Shown here: in pieces, positions 12,333 to 19,733 of the stretch | Numbering within the stretch: position 1 is the stretch's first letter | How the letters are laid out: every line of letters begins with the position of its first letter | Source: Asaia siamensis | Lineage (GTDB): Bacteria > Pseudomonadota > Alphaproteobacteria > Acetobacterales > Acetobacteraceae | Assembly: GCF_014635085.1 (NCBI RefSeq) | Contig: NZ_BMCH01000006.1 | Location: 184,204-248,203, forward strand | Direction: 5' to 3' | Length of the DNA: 64,000 nucleotides | Made by a program: the position numbers and the translations under genes | Notes under the pieces: model-generated | The model's input: only the letters and a program-made list of their open reading frames with translations | Databases searched by the model: none | Told to the model about the DNA's origin: nothing

Positions 12333-14266
12333 TACGTCCTCATGATCTTTTCTGCGTCGGCCCGGAAGCTGGCCGACAGACCTTCCTGTTCATAGCGCAG
12401 GGAAACGCCTCCCGTTCCAATCAGACCGAAGGATATTAAACGCGCGCCAAAGCCGCCCTTTGTCGGCTCACTGACGGGTGGGCCGCCCTGTTCCTGCCAG
12501 AACAGCACCAGATCGTTCCCCGCCTGTGAGGCCTCTACCTGCCACGAAATCACCACCTGCCCTTCAGGCACAGAAAGTGCTCCGTGCTTGCAGGCATTTG
12601 TCGTCATTTCATGAATGAGCAATGCCGTGGACATAGCGGCCCGTGACCCAAGGCGCATGACTGGCCCCGATATCTGGCAGCGCTCGAACACGGAAGCATC
12701 TCTAAGAATATTGGCGATGAGATCGCCCAGAACTGCGGCGCGCTGCTCATCGCAATGAAGCAGGTCATGCGCGCGCCCAAGAGACTGGAGCCGCTCATAG
12801 AAACGGCTGGCTTCCTCTTTGGAGAGCGCGTCGCGCAGGGTCATGCGCGCGACCGCCTGCACCATGGCCAATGTGTTGCGTAGCCGATGGGCAATTTCAC
12901 CATTGATCATGATCTGAAGCTCGTCCGCACGCCTGCGTGCGATGGCGAGTTCAAGACGATCAGCAGCGTTATGCAGCCAGTGGATTTCCTCACTGGTCCA
13001 GTCGTGAGGCATGCAGAAATGCACCAGCATGAGCGCGACATTGCGCCCATCCTCCCGCACCGGCACGTTGATGACACCACGCGCCTTTAATGCGAGCCAG
13101 CCCGTGCTGTCATCGCGTGTGCGCTCATCGGTCAAGATATCGGTAATGACGAGCGCCTCGCCAGCAAGCAGCGTTTCACGCAGGCGCCCGTAATCATCAA
13201 AACGATAAAGCCCCTTGATCGGCGGCATTCCGGGCAACGCCCAGCCTTCGGCAACGGTAATGGTCTCGATATCATGATCGAGTTCGCCATAAGTCGCCCG
13301 GTCGGCACAGAGGGCCTTGCCGATTACGGCCATGGCCTGGCTGATCATGGTTGCGATATCACGCTCGTCATGCAGCACATCGCCCAGGGCAATCAGTCCG
13401 TCCTGCCGGTTCCGCGCAGCAATCTGGCTGGTGACGTCCTTGAACGTCGCTGAAAAATAATCCTGCCCGACCGGATAGAACGTGCCTTCATACCAGCGGC
13501 CGGTCGCCTTGACGCGTTGAACAAATGAGACAGGCTGTTCCGTTTCCAGTGCTTTCGCAGCCAGTGCAATCCAGTCAGATTCGATGAAAGGAAAAAGCGC
13601 TGCATAGGTAGCGCCGATAACCGCATCTGCCGGGATGCCGACATGGCGCTCCCAAGCGGGATTGACCTCGAGATAGGCCCAGTCGCGCAAGCGGCCTGCT
13701 TCATCGCGCAGCGCCTGGGCAAGAAAATATCCTTCATCCATAGCCTGGATGAGGCTGCGCCAGCGCTTGCGCGTTGCACCAAGTGCAGTGCTGCGCCTTC
13801 TCAGTTCAAGCAGATCGACCACGAGGGAAGAAAGTTTTTCGAGCGCTTCGCGCTGACTTGGAAGCAGACCGCCATGCCGGGGCACATCGTCAATAACGGC
13901 CAACGCCCCAACAGTCCCCAAGGGGGTGCGCAGCGGCACTCCGGCATAAAAACGAATTTCAGGCTGCTCAGTGACAAGCGGATTTTGCGACGTTCGTGGA
14001 TCAGCTGTCAGATCTTCAATCTCGATCAGGCAATCCTCATCGACCACAAAGCGGCAGATCGAGCTTTCCAGCCCCGTCTGGCACAGCGAGGTACCGATAC
14101 GGGCCTTGAACCATTGCCGATCCTTGTCGATCAGACTTACGACCGCAATTTTCGTCGTGCATATCTGGGCTGCGAGGGAGACGAGATCGTCATATCCACG
14201 CTCGGGAAGCGTGTCGAAAATCTCGTAGGCCTCGATACCGAGCACAGGAGGCGTCTTATCGACCAT
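12332..14266 (-). CDS. Soluble HWE-type sensor histidine kinase (GAF-PAS-GAF)
   Basis: With the ATG at 14266 the protein has 644 residues. An upstream in-frame TTG at 14296 is less likely because it lacks a ribosome site. Domain order: GAF (about 20-155), PAS (about 170-285), a second GAF (about 300-440), and a kinase domain with phospho-acceptor His460 (GEIAHRLRN), an N box containing HEMTTNACKHGAL (His552) and the Trp590-x-Glu592 motif (FWQEQGGPPV) that defines HWE kinases. No transmembrane segment is seen, so it senses an internal signal. It pairs with the downstream receiver protein. Confidence 0.9.
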   Translation of the reverse strand: MVDKTPPVLGIEAYEIFDTLPERGYDDLVSLAAQICTTKIAVVSLIDKDRQWFKARIGTSLCQTGLESSICRFVVDEDCLIEIEDLTADPRTSQNPLVTEQPEIRFYAGVPLRTPLGTVGALAVIDDVPRHGGLLPSQREALEKLSSLVVDLLELRRRSTALGATRKRWRSLIQAMDEGYFLAQALRDEAGRLRDWAYLEVNPAWERHVGIPADAVIGATYAALFPFIESDWIALAAKALETEQPVSFVQRVKATGRWYEGTFYPVGQDYFSATFKDVTSQIAARNRQDGLIALGDVLHDERDIATMISQAMAVIGKALCADRATYGELDHDIETITVAEGWALPGMPPIKGLYRFDDYGRLRETLLAGEALVITDILTDERTRDDSTGWLALKARGVINVPVREDGRNVALMLVHFCMPHDWTSEEIHWLHNAADRLELAIARRRADELQIMINGEIAHRLRNTLAMVQAVARMTLRDALSKEEASRFYERLQSLGRAHDLLHCDEQRAAVLGDLIANILRDASVFERCQISGPVMRLGSRAAMSTALLIHEMTTNACKHGALSVPEGQVVISWQVEASQAGNDLVLFWQEQGGPPVSEPTKGGFGARLISFGLIGTGGVSLRYEQEGLSASFRADAEKIMRT

Positions 14267-14433
14267 GCGTAAATCCAGGCGACATTTCGGCTCCAACGCA
14301 TGACCGGCTATCCCGGCTTTGTCTAGCTTTCGCTCCTACGACGTTTCCATTCGTTCCAGAAGCGCAAATAAAACCAGCGCATCAAAAAAACGACGCTCCT
14401 CCAACCAAGACATCTTTGCCCGGGCACGTTCTT

Positions 14434-14670
14434 TCAGCCCCCGGGTCGCGTGTCGTCGGCATTAGTCGCATGCCGACTGTTCATCGCCACGCGATTGACC
14501 AGAAGATAGAGATACATCCATTTCGATCCAGTATCGGGCCTAGGCCAGAACCGTGCGAGAACGGCACAAAGCGCGATTGAAAAAGTGCCGATCACTGTGA
14601 GGGCGCTCGCGATTTCAGCAGGGATGATGGGCAGAATAGACGCATAGAAAGACTGCCATTCTTGCGGCAT
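14434..14670 (-). CDS. Holin-like small membrane protein of phage-type lysis block
   Basis: A 78-residue protein with one clear hydrophobic stretch (about residues 11-42) followed by an amphipathic segment (KWMYLYLLVNRVAMN) and a polar tail. It is the last gene of a minus-strand run that contains an endolysin and a spanin-like protein, 59 bases after the endolysin. The endolysin has no signal peptide, so a holin is expected, and this is the best candidate. Size and layout fit. There is no sequence motif that proves holin function. Confidence 0.55.
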   Translation of the reverse strand: MPQEWQSFYASILPIIPAEIASALTVIGTFSIALCAVLARFWPRPDTGSKWMYLYLLVNRVAMNSRHATNADDTRPGG

Positions 14671-14729
14671 AAATTACTTCCTTTTATTTGAGAAAAGCAG
14701 GAAAGGCAGCAGATCGAAAAATAACGTTT

Positions 14730-15203
14730 CTACTGCAATTGCCCCCTGTAGACGCGCAATTCGAGAAGGCGCCGTCTTTTCAATCCGGGCAACACGACGA
14801 GGTCGCCCCGGATCGTCGCCTTGTCCCAACGTAGAAGCTGCTGTCCCGCTGCCTCATAAAAGCGCTGATTCAGGAGGCGCAAAAGTGTGGAGCTTCGCAT
14901 GACTGCCGTACCGATATTGAATTGCCAGGAAAGCAAGGCGCCCTCCTGACACGGCACGAGCGGAACGTGCACCATGTCACGCTGCTTTTTTCGCAGCTCT
15001 AGAAGCGTTGTGCGTAGCAGGGCATTTGCCTCCTGCTCGGTAATCGGCTTCGTTTTTGCCGTGACCGGTGTTCCGTCCTCAAGGTAGCGATTACCGCAAC
15101 CGATCGTCCAATATCCTGCTGGGCAAAGATAAGGGGCTAATCGCAAGCCCTCCATATCGTCACGACGCAGCAACGCCGTAACGATTTCCAGTGAATCCTT
15201 CAT
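14730..15203 (-). CDS. Phage-type GH24 endolysin (lysozyme) with E-8-C-5-T catalytic motif
   Basis: A 157-residue lysozyme-like muramidase. The catalytic spacing of T4-type lysozymes is visible: Glu18, eight residues, Cys27 (Asp in T4), five residues, Thr33, within DDMEGLRLAPYLCPAGYWTIGCGN. Asp-to-Cys variants of this motif are known among phage lysozymes. The basic end (GLKRRRLLELRVY) is also typical. There is no N-terminal signal or SAR anchor, so release should depend on a holin. The ATG at 15203 lies inside the 3' end of the preceding gene (44-base overlap) and follows a GAAAG site. Confidence 0.82.
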   Translation of the reverse strand: MKDSLEIVTALLRRDDMEGLRLAPYLCPAGYWTIGCGNRYLEDGTPVTAKTKPITEQEANALLRTTLLELRKKQRDMVHVPLVPCQEGALLSWQFNIGTAVMRSSTLLRLLNQRFYEAAGQQLLRWDKATIRGDLVVLPGLKRRRLLELRVYRGQLQ

Positions 15204-15501
15204 TCCAGTCTTTCAATTGATCGGTATATTCAGGACGGTCAGGCACGTGGATCCCGGCGCGGCACAGCGCATTGCGCAGCATGGCATTCTGGGTTCGCAA
15301 CTCCTGGATTACCGTCAGATTTTCGTCCTCACGCTGCTCCAGCTTGTCGACACGCGCGTTCAGCCGCGCCAGCGTCTCCTTTTGCGCCTCAATTGTGGCT
15401 CTCGCTCCGGAGGCTCCAAGGCCGATCAGCCAACGCACGGTGAACAGCACGCCACCGATTACCGCCACCCACCAAGGCTGCGGTTGCAAGTTTTCCGGCA
15501 T
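15160..15501 (-). CDS. Spanin-like or phage accessory protein (TM plus coiled coil)
   Basis: A 113-residue protein with one N-terminal hydrophobic segment (about 10-30, WWVAVIGGVLFTVRWLIGL) and then a charged heptad-rich helix (about 38-75) containing ATIEAQKETLARLNARVDKL. This is the shape of an inner-membrane spanin (Rz) or a similar lysis accessory protein. It overlaps the endolysin gene by 44 bases, as is common in lysis cassettes. It has a GAAAG ribosome site. The name is by shape and neighbourhood only. Confidence 0.5.
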   Translation of the reverse strand: MPENLQPQPWWVAVIGGVLFTVRWLIGLGASGARATIEAQKETLARLNARVDKLEQREDENLTVIQELRTQNAMLRNALCRAGIHVPDRPEYTDQLKDWNEGFTGNRYGVAAS

Positions 15502-15511
15502 CGCCGTTCTT

Positions 15512-15703
15512 TCATTGTTGAAACTGATAGGTCAGACTACGGCCCTGAGCCGCCCACCCCAAACAGTGCAGGCACGAGAGATTCATCATCAGCTCATTTC
15601 CAATTAACCAGCGATACGCCCGGGCCTGTCGATAGCCGCGATAGCAGCCCAGAAAGGGTTCGACGCTCCTGTCGGCGTGCTGCGTCAGAAACCGTCTAGT
15701 CAC
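15512..15703 (-). CDS. Small conserved-position protein in phage block, unknown function
   Basis: A 63-residue frame starting with GTG at 15703, whose start overlaps the stop of the upstream gene as GTGA and whose end is 11 bases before the spanin-like gene. The protein is basic and aromatic in the middle (GYRQARAYRWLIGNE) and contains several cysteines and histidines near the C-terminus (NLSCLHCLGW). No family is recognised. The tight coupling on both sides is the main evidence that it is a gene. Confidence 0.5.
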   Translation of the reverse strand: MTRRFLTQHADRSVEPFLGCYRGYRQARAYRWLIGNELMMNLSCLHCLGWAAQGRSLTYQFQQ

Positions 15704-16215
15704 CCGAGGTTACCGAGGCGGGTTGGTATGCCTCCATTATTGAACCATCCCTGCGTCAGCCCTGCGGGATCGGTGGGCAGATGCCCCAGCCACGCGTCCA
15801 TCGTTGCATTGGAAAGAGGTAACGCTGGCGTCTCAGGTGCCGTAGGGAGTGAAACCGGAAAAAGTGAGGCCCGGGGCGAGACCATTATGTTGGCTTCCAC
15901 CTGATGTGTGTTTCCGTGGCTCGTTAGCGCGCAGACCGTGACCACGGACATTCCAGAAGTTTTCCAGCGCAACCACACCGTCGCAATTGTTCCGAAAAGG
16001 CTGGTCCAGGCCTGATCAGCAGCATTGCCCGCGTCGAATACGAAGGACACGATGTATTCCCCAGGCGCAAGAATACCGTCGAAATCGATGCTGTAATCTC
16101 CCCCGCCATTGAGCGCGGAAGGGGGCCAGACCAGTGCGGATCTGACCGAAGGACAAGCGCTCACATTCGCCCCAGTCAGGGGACGAAGAATATTGGCACT
16201 AGGCCGCCATGTCAT
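15700..16215 (-). CDS. Phage fiber-tail adaptor-like protein (putative)
   Basis: A 171-residue protein beginning MTWRPSANILRPLTGANVSA, with a small beta-rich domain (DYSIDFDGILAPGEYIVS) and a Pro/Gly/Asn-rich tail after about residue 120. The pattern of N-terminus, central beta domain and loose C-terminal tail resembles small phage proteins annotated as fiber-tail adaptors; this is resemblance from memory, not a search result. The ATG at 16215 has a strong GAGGAG ribosome site 8 bases upstream, suggesting an expressed first gene of the block. No terminase, capsid or integrase gene accompanies it. Confidence 0.45.
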   Translation of the reverse strand: MTWRPSANILRPLTGANVSACPSVRSALVWPPSALNGGGDYSIDFDGILAPGEYIVSFVFDAGNAADQAWTSLFGTIATVWLRWKTSGMSVVTVCALTSHGNTHQVEANIMVSPRASLFPVSLPTAPETPALPLSNATMDAWLGHLPTDPAGLTQGWFNNGGIPTRLGNLG

Positions 16216-16261
16216 GGCTAACTCCTCGCGAAAAGGTTAATCGAGATAAATATTTTTGAAA

Positions 16262-16291
16262 TTTATATTTATATTTATATTTATATTTATA
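16262..16291. repeat. Tandem hexamer array (TTTATA x5)
   Basis: Five perfect head-to-tail copies of TTTATA span 16262-16291 inside an AT-rich island, 47 bases upstream of the first phage-block gene. Such arrays can vary in copy number by slippage and could alter promoter spacing. Confidence 0.9.
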
Positions 16292-16474
16292 AATAATGCG
16301 CAAATTATATTTTAACATAATAATTATTAATTGCGCATAAAATATAGTATTTAAATTACGTATACATCTATTTTTTGGAGCAAAAAGAAAATGCATTTAT
16401 TTTTGAAAAATCTCTACATTTTTCATGATGTCTTTCGATTAGCACAAAATGAATAATTTTTCCACGTGAATATA

Positions 16475-16499
16475 GATCCGTACTCACGGATCACTTTTT
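16475..16499 (+). terminator. Terminator-like hairpin with T-tract, no assigned gene
   Basis: A 7-bp perfect stem (GATCCGT/ACGGATC) with a 4-base loop, then AC and five T residues, reads as an intrinsic terminator on the plus strand. No plus-strand coding gene lies between 14.3 kb and this point, so it may end an unrecognised small RNA. Confidence 0.5.
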
Positions 16500-16806
16500 C
16501 ACAGACTGCTTCCGAGCCAAAGGGTATTCCGCTCATCGGATCGATTGGAAGCAAAGCAACACCTCATAAAGAGGAAAAAAAAGACGCGCCTTCCCGGCGA
16601 TTAATAACGCTCCTCGCCAATCAGAGCTAAGGAAAGCCAGCTTCATGTACGCAGATCACCGCCTATAGTGATCTGCACATCCCTTATCGAGCCCTGAGAG
16701 CCAACCACCGCAATGAGATCCGAGCGGGTTTCACTGATCCAAAGACGCACACAGCATTTTCTCATGTTCGATGACGCATATCGAAAGACACTATTCCTTG
16801 AGGCAG

Positions 16807-16823
16807 CCCCCCCCCGGGGGGGG
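16807..16823. repeat. C9-G8 homopolymer palindrome
   Basis: Nine C residues are followed directly by eight G residues. This could be a slippage-prone tract or a sequencing or assembly artefact; nothing nearby decides. Confidence 0.85.
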
Positions 16824-17118
16824 ACAGGCGCGTCGAAGCGCACCGCGTGCTGGCTGATAACCCGTGACAGACAGTCAGGGGGTCAACGACGCTGCAAATC
16901 ACGCCTCATCTCAAGCTCGGGATCAGAACCGAACACGCTTCATCAACGAAGGCCCGCCATGCGCATCGCGACCGCATTAACCTGCAATGAGGTATGAGAG
17001 AGGACAGGAATCGTTCTGCTAGCAGCAATGTTGCAATGGGGCTTTTTGATATTTTAGCAACCAGCCCAAAATGCCAGTAAACCATCCACATACTCAGGGA
17101 GCCAAAACTAGACGAAAA

Positions 17119-17195
17119 TGGCGCGCCCTGCTGGATTCGAACCAGCGACCCACAGCTTAGAAGGCTGTTGCTCTATCCAACTGAGCTAAGGGCGC
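17119..17195 (-). tRNA. tRNA-Arg (anticodon TCT)
   Basis: Reading the minus strand, a full cloverleaf folds from 17195: acceptor GCGCCCT/AGGGCGC, D arm with AGCTCAGTTGGATAGAGC, anticodon loop CTTCTAA with anticodon TCT, T arm GGTTCGAATCC, discriminator G and encoded CCA (17121-17119). The 3' end faces the phage-type block, the usual orientation for a tRNA used as an integration site. Confidence 0.95.
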
Positions 17196-17219
17196 GTATC
17201 GCCATACCCTTGGTGGTGG

Positions 17220-17296
17220 TGGTCGGGGCGCCCGGAATCGAACCGGGGGCCTCTTGTACCCAAAACAAGCGCGCTACCAGGCTGCGCCACGCCCCG
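17220..17296 (-). tRNA. tRNA-Pro (anticodon TGG)
   Basis: Minus-strand cloverleaf from 17296: acceptor CGGGGCG/CGCCCCG, anticodon loop TTTGGGT with anticodon TGG, T arm GGTTCGATTCC, discriminator A and encoded CCA at 17222-17220. It lies 24 bases upstream of tRNA-Arg on the same strand, so the two are probably cotranscribed. Confidence 0.95.
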
Positions 17297-17305
17297 AACG
17301 CGCGG

Positions 17306-17330
17306 ACCCTACCGCAACTCGCGGCAGGGT
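17306..17330 (-). terminator. Hairpin between gpt and the tRNA-Pro gene
   Basis: A stem of ten positions with one mismatch (ACCCTGCCGC/GCGGTAGGGT on the minus strand) lies 31 bases after the gpt stop. There is no T-tract after it, so termination is only possible. Confidence 0.3.
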
Positions 17331-17360
17331 GAAAGATGCGGTTTTAAAAAAAGTGAAGAA

Positions 17361-17843
17361 TTATCCGAGGTTACGCGCCAGAGGCGGCACAAAGAGCGGT
17401 GCAGTGTCCCAAGGGAACAGCACCCAGGTGTCCTGAGCCACTTCCATCACGTACTGATCCGTGTGCGGCTTGCCGTTGGGCTTTGCATAAAGACAGGCAA
17501 AATGCGCCTTGGGCAGCACATCGCGCACAACCTTGGCCGTCTCACCCGAATCAACCAGATCATCGATTACGAGAAAGCCTTCGCCATCGCCGGCAGCGAT
17601 TGGCGCCTTGACCACGCGCGGCTCTTTCTGGTCCTGCGCGCTCTCGCCTGAGTAGCTGATGACCGAGATCGATTCGACAAGGCGGCAATCTAGCTCACGG
17701 GCGATGATCGCAGCCGGAATGAGACCGCCACGGGTCACGGCAACAATGCCCTTGAACTCGCCACGCGCCATCAGGGCCGAGGCAAGGGTACGCGCATCGC
17801 GATGCAGTTGGTCCCAGGTGACGGTTGCGTAGTTGGTAGCCAT
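17361..17843 (-). CDS. gpt: Xanthine-guanine phosphoribosyltransferase
   Basis: A 160-residue purine salvage enzyme that joins xanthine or guanine to PRPP. The PRPP-binding loop LVIDDLVDSGET (about residues 91-102) and the early VAVTRGGLIPAA segment are characteristic, and the length matches the E. coli-type Gpt family. The start codon overlaps the stop of the upstream csaA-like gene by one base (TGATG), implying coupled translation. A likely cytoplasmic or membrane-peripheral enzyme. Confidence 0.93.
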   Translation of the reverse strand: MATNYATVTWDQLHRDARTLASALMARGEFKGIVAVTRGGLIPAAIIARELDCRLVESISVISYSGESAQDQKEPRVVKAPIAAGDGEGFLVIDDLVDSGETAKVVRDVLPKAHFACLYAKPNGKPHTDQYVMEVAQDTWVLFPWDTAPLFVPPLARNLG

Positions 17844-18196
17844 CAGAACAGTTTTCCTCCATCTGGCACCCGGCGATCCGGGCAGATCAGAACCATGTCG
17901 CCGGAGCGATCGGGCATGCCAAGCGCCAGAACTTGATTGACAGAAGCGTTGTGCAGCTGCGGATTAACCACAGCACAAACTTGCCTGCCAACCAGCTGCG
18001 ACGCCTCATAACGCTTCGCCAGCGTCATTGTGGCCCGGCGGACACCCAAGAGTGCGCCGAAATCGATCCAGAGCATCATTTTATCGCCCTCTTCCCGCGC
18101 GGAGGCGACTGTCCCGACACGGATATCAGGCTGCACCGGGTCGGCTGAAAAGGCTGAAGCCCTCGATTCGGCAGGAAGATCATTTTCTGGGGTCAT
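17843..18196 (-). CDS. csaA: CsaA-like tRNA-binding-domain protein
   Basis: The frame is open further upstream (to 18316), but the ATG at 18196 gives 117 residues, close to the usual CsaA size, and avoids overlap with the divergent MFS promoter region. The protein is a single EMAP-II/OB-fold tRNA-binding domain: PDIRVGTVASAREEGDK, then LVGRQVCAVVNPQ, LALGMPD and a C-terminal VPDGGKLF. CsaA proteins are described as export chaperones that bind unfolded protein and possibly tRNA. It is first in a two-gene unit with gpt. Confidence 0.82.
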   Translation of the reverse strand: MTPENDLPAESRASAFSADPVQPDIRVGTVASAREEGDKMMLWIDFGALLGVRRATMTLAKRYEASQLVGRQVCAVVNPQLHNASVNQVLALGMPDRSGDMVLICPDRRVPDGGKLF

Positions 18197-18292
18197 CGGC
18201 GGAACCTGCCCGCACAGCCTCTGAAATGCAATCGACTCCACAAGGCTGCCCGCTGGCTCTGCCTTGCGCCCTCTGCTTATAGTGAAGGCGCC

Positions 18293-19555
18293 ATGCCAGA
18301 TCCCCATACGCTCCAAGAGCCCGCCCCCAAGCCAAACGATGCCCTGAGTGCCATCGTTGGCCTGCGCCCCTTTCTCGCCGGGCGCACACTCTCCGCCCTT
18401 TCAGCCCAGGTTCTCGCAGTTGCGGTAGCGTGGCAGACCTACGCACTGACCCACAGCGTGGCAGCCCTGGGGCTGATCGGCCTGGCGCAGTTCCTGCCCA
18501 TGCTGGCCCTGGTCTTTATCTCGGGCCACGTGGCAGATCGCTATAATCGCAAGCGCATCGTCCAGATCTGTCAGGTGATCGAGATCATCGGCGCCTTTGC
18601 CATGGCACTGCTCACCTATACCGGCCAGTTGGCCCCCTGGGCGCTTTATGTGCTTGTTGCCTGTTTTGGCGCGCTACGGTCCTTCGAAGGGCCTTGCCAG
18701 CAGACCTTCCTGCCTTCCATCGCCACCCCCGCCCAGTTTCCCAAGGCTGCTGCGCTCTCGGCGTCGCTGTTTCAGACTGCCTCGATCATCGGCCCGTCAC
18801 TCGGAGGCCTGCTTTACGGGCTTGGCGCCGATTTCTGCTATCTCACCTGTGCGATCGGCTTTTCCATCGCCCTCCTGTCGACATCGCTGCTCAAGCTGCG
18901 CCCCTATGCGGGAGGCCGCTCCCCCATGAGCCTCGAATCGCTCTTTGGCGGCATTGCCTTCCTGCGCCGCCGTCGTGACCTTCTGGGCGCAATCTCGCTC
19001 GATCTGTTTGCGGTGCTTCTGGGCGGCGCTACCGCCATGCTGCCGGTCTATGCCGATGATATCCTGCATCTGGGCCCTATTGGCCTCGGCATTCTGAGAG
19101 CCTCTCCCGCCATCGGGGCGCTGCTCGGCTCCCTCGTTCTGGCGCGCTATCCGCTCAAGAGCCATGCCGGGCCGATCATGTTCGCTTCGGTCGGCATTTT
19201 CGGCATCGCCACCATCGTCTTCGGCGTGTCGCACTCCCTCACCCTCTCGGTTCTGTCTCTCGCCGTTCTTGGGGCTGCTGACGTGGTGAGCGTGGTCGTG
19301 CGCGGCGCCCTGACACAGCTGGCCACACCAGATGGCATGCGCGGCCGTGTTTCAGCCGTGAACATGCTGTTCATCGGCTCGAGCAATCAGCTGGGGGAAT
19401 TCGAGAGCGGCATGCTGGCCACTGCAATCGGGACCGAAGCGGCCGTCGTGGCAGGCGGCATCGGTACACTGATCGTCGCAGGTCTCTGGATCAGGATGTT
19501 CCCGCGCCTGTGGACGCTGGATCGTCTCGATACGATCAGACCTGATGAAACATGA
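18293..19555 (+). CDS. MFS transporter (MFS_3/EntS-type exporter)
   Basis: A 420-residue, 12-helix major facilitator. The helix 2-3 loop carries the MFS signature GHVADRYNRKRI, and the N-terminus has the RPFLAGRTLSALSAQ pattern of the EntS-like MFS_3 group, whose members export siderophores, drugs or other small molecules. It is transcribed divergently from csaA-gpt across about 100 bases. No biosynthetic gene cluster is adjacent, so the substrate is open. Confidence 0.85.
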   Translation: MPDPHTLQEPAPKPNDALSAIVGLRPFLAGRTLSALSAQVLAVAVAWQTYALTHSVAALGLIGLAQFLPMLALVFISGHVADRYNRKRIVQICQVIEIIGAFAMALLTYTGQLAPWALYVLVACFGALRSFEGPCQQTFLPSIATPAQFPKAAALSASLFQTASIIGPSLGGLLYGLGADFCYLTCAIGFSIALLSTSLLKLRPYAGGRSPMSLESLFGGIAFLRRRRDLLGAISLDLFAVLLGGATAMLPVYADDILHLGPIGLGILRASPAIGALLGSLVLARYPLKSHAGPIMFASVGIFGIATIVFGVSHSLTLSVLSLAVLGAADVVSVVVRGALTQLATPDGMRGRVSAVNMLFIGSSNQLGEFESGMLATAIGTEAAVVAGGIGTLIVAGLWIRMFPRLWTLDRLDTIRPDET

Positions 19556-19574
19556 ATTTTGAAAGGAAAATGCC

Positions 19575-19650
19575 TGGCTCCCGAAGTAGGACTCGAACCT
19601 ACGACCCAGCGATTAACAGTCGCTTGCTCTACCAACTGAGCTATTCGGGA
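19575..19650 (-). tRNA. tRNA-Asn (anticodon GTT)
   Basis: Minus-strand cloverleaf from 19650: acceptor TCCCGAA/TTCGGGA, D arm TAGCTCAGTTGGTAGAGC, anticodon loop CTGTTAA with anticodon GTT, T arm AGGTTCGAGTCCT, discriminator G and encoded CCA at 19577-19575. It sits between the convergent end of the MFS gene and the start of the next plus-strand gene. Confidence 0.95.
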
Positions 19651-19733
19651 CCGGCGAGGCACTATCTAGCGAAAGCTTTTCCTGGGGTAAACCCCCCTTT
19701 GTCATTTTTTTTGCATATGGAGATTTTCTTCTG

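Larger units (their letters stand above)
16216..17118. other. Gene-free 0.9-kb stretch upstream of the phage block, partly very AT-rich
   Basis: No convincing gene was found. The first 240 bases (16240-16480) are far richer in A and T than the rest of the window and hold a hexamer repeat array. A terminator-like hairpin follows at 16475. Bases 16640-17000 regain normal composition, with a long C-then-G run at 16807. Open frames of 60-94 codons here on both strands lack ribosome sites or family character. The stretch may be the promoter region of the phage block plus decayed foreign DNA next to tRNA-Arg. Confidence 0.6.

Noticed and set aside
14297..14433. Possible attachment-site copy of the tRNA-Arg 3' end at the far side of the phage block
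   Set aside because: No repeat of the tRNA 3' sequence was visible there by eye, so an att site is not claimed.
16250..16300. Hexamer array considered as a CRISPR or origin iteron set
   Set aside because: Units are only six bases, directly adjacent and without spacers, and there are no cas genes, dnaA boxes or replication genes nearby.
16713..16997. 94-codon plus-strand frame and 66-codon minus-strand frame near 16643-16843
   Set aside because: No ribosome site, no recognisable family, biased residue content, and the frame passes through the C9-G8 run, so a real gene is unlikely.
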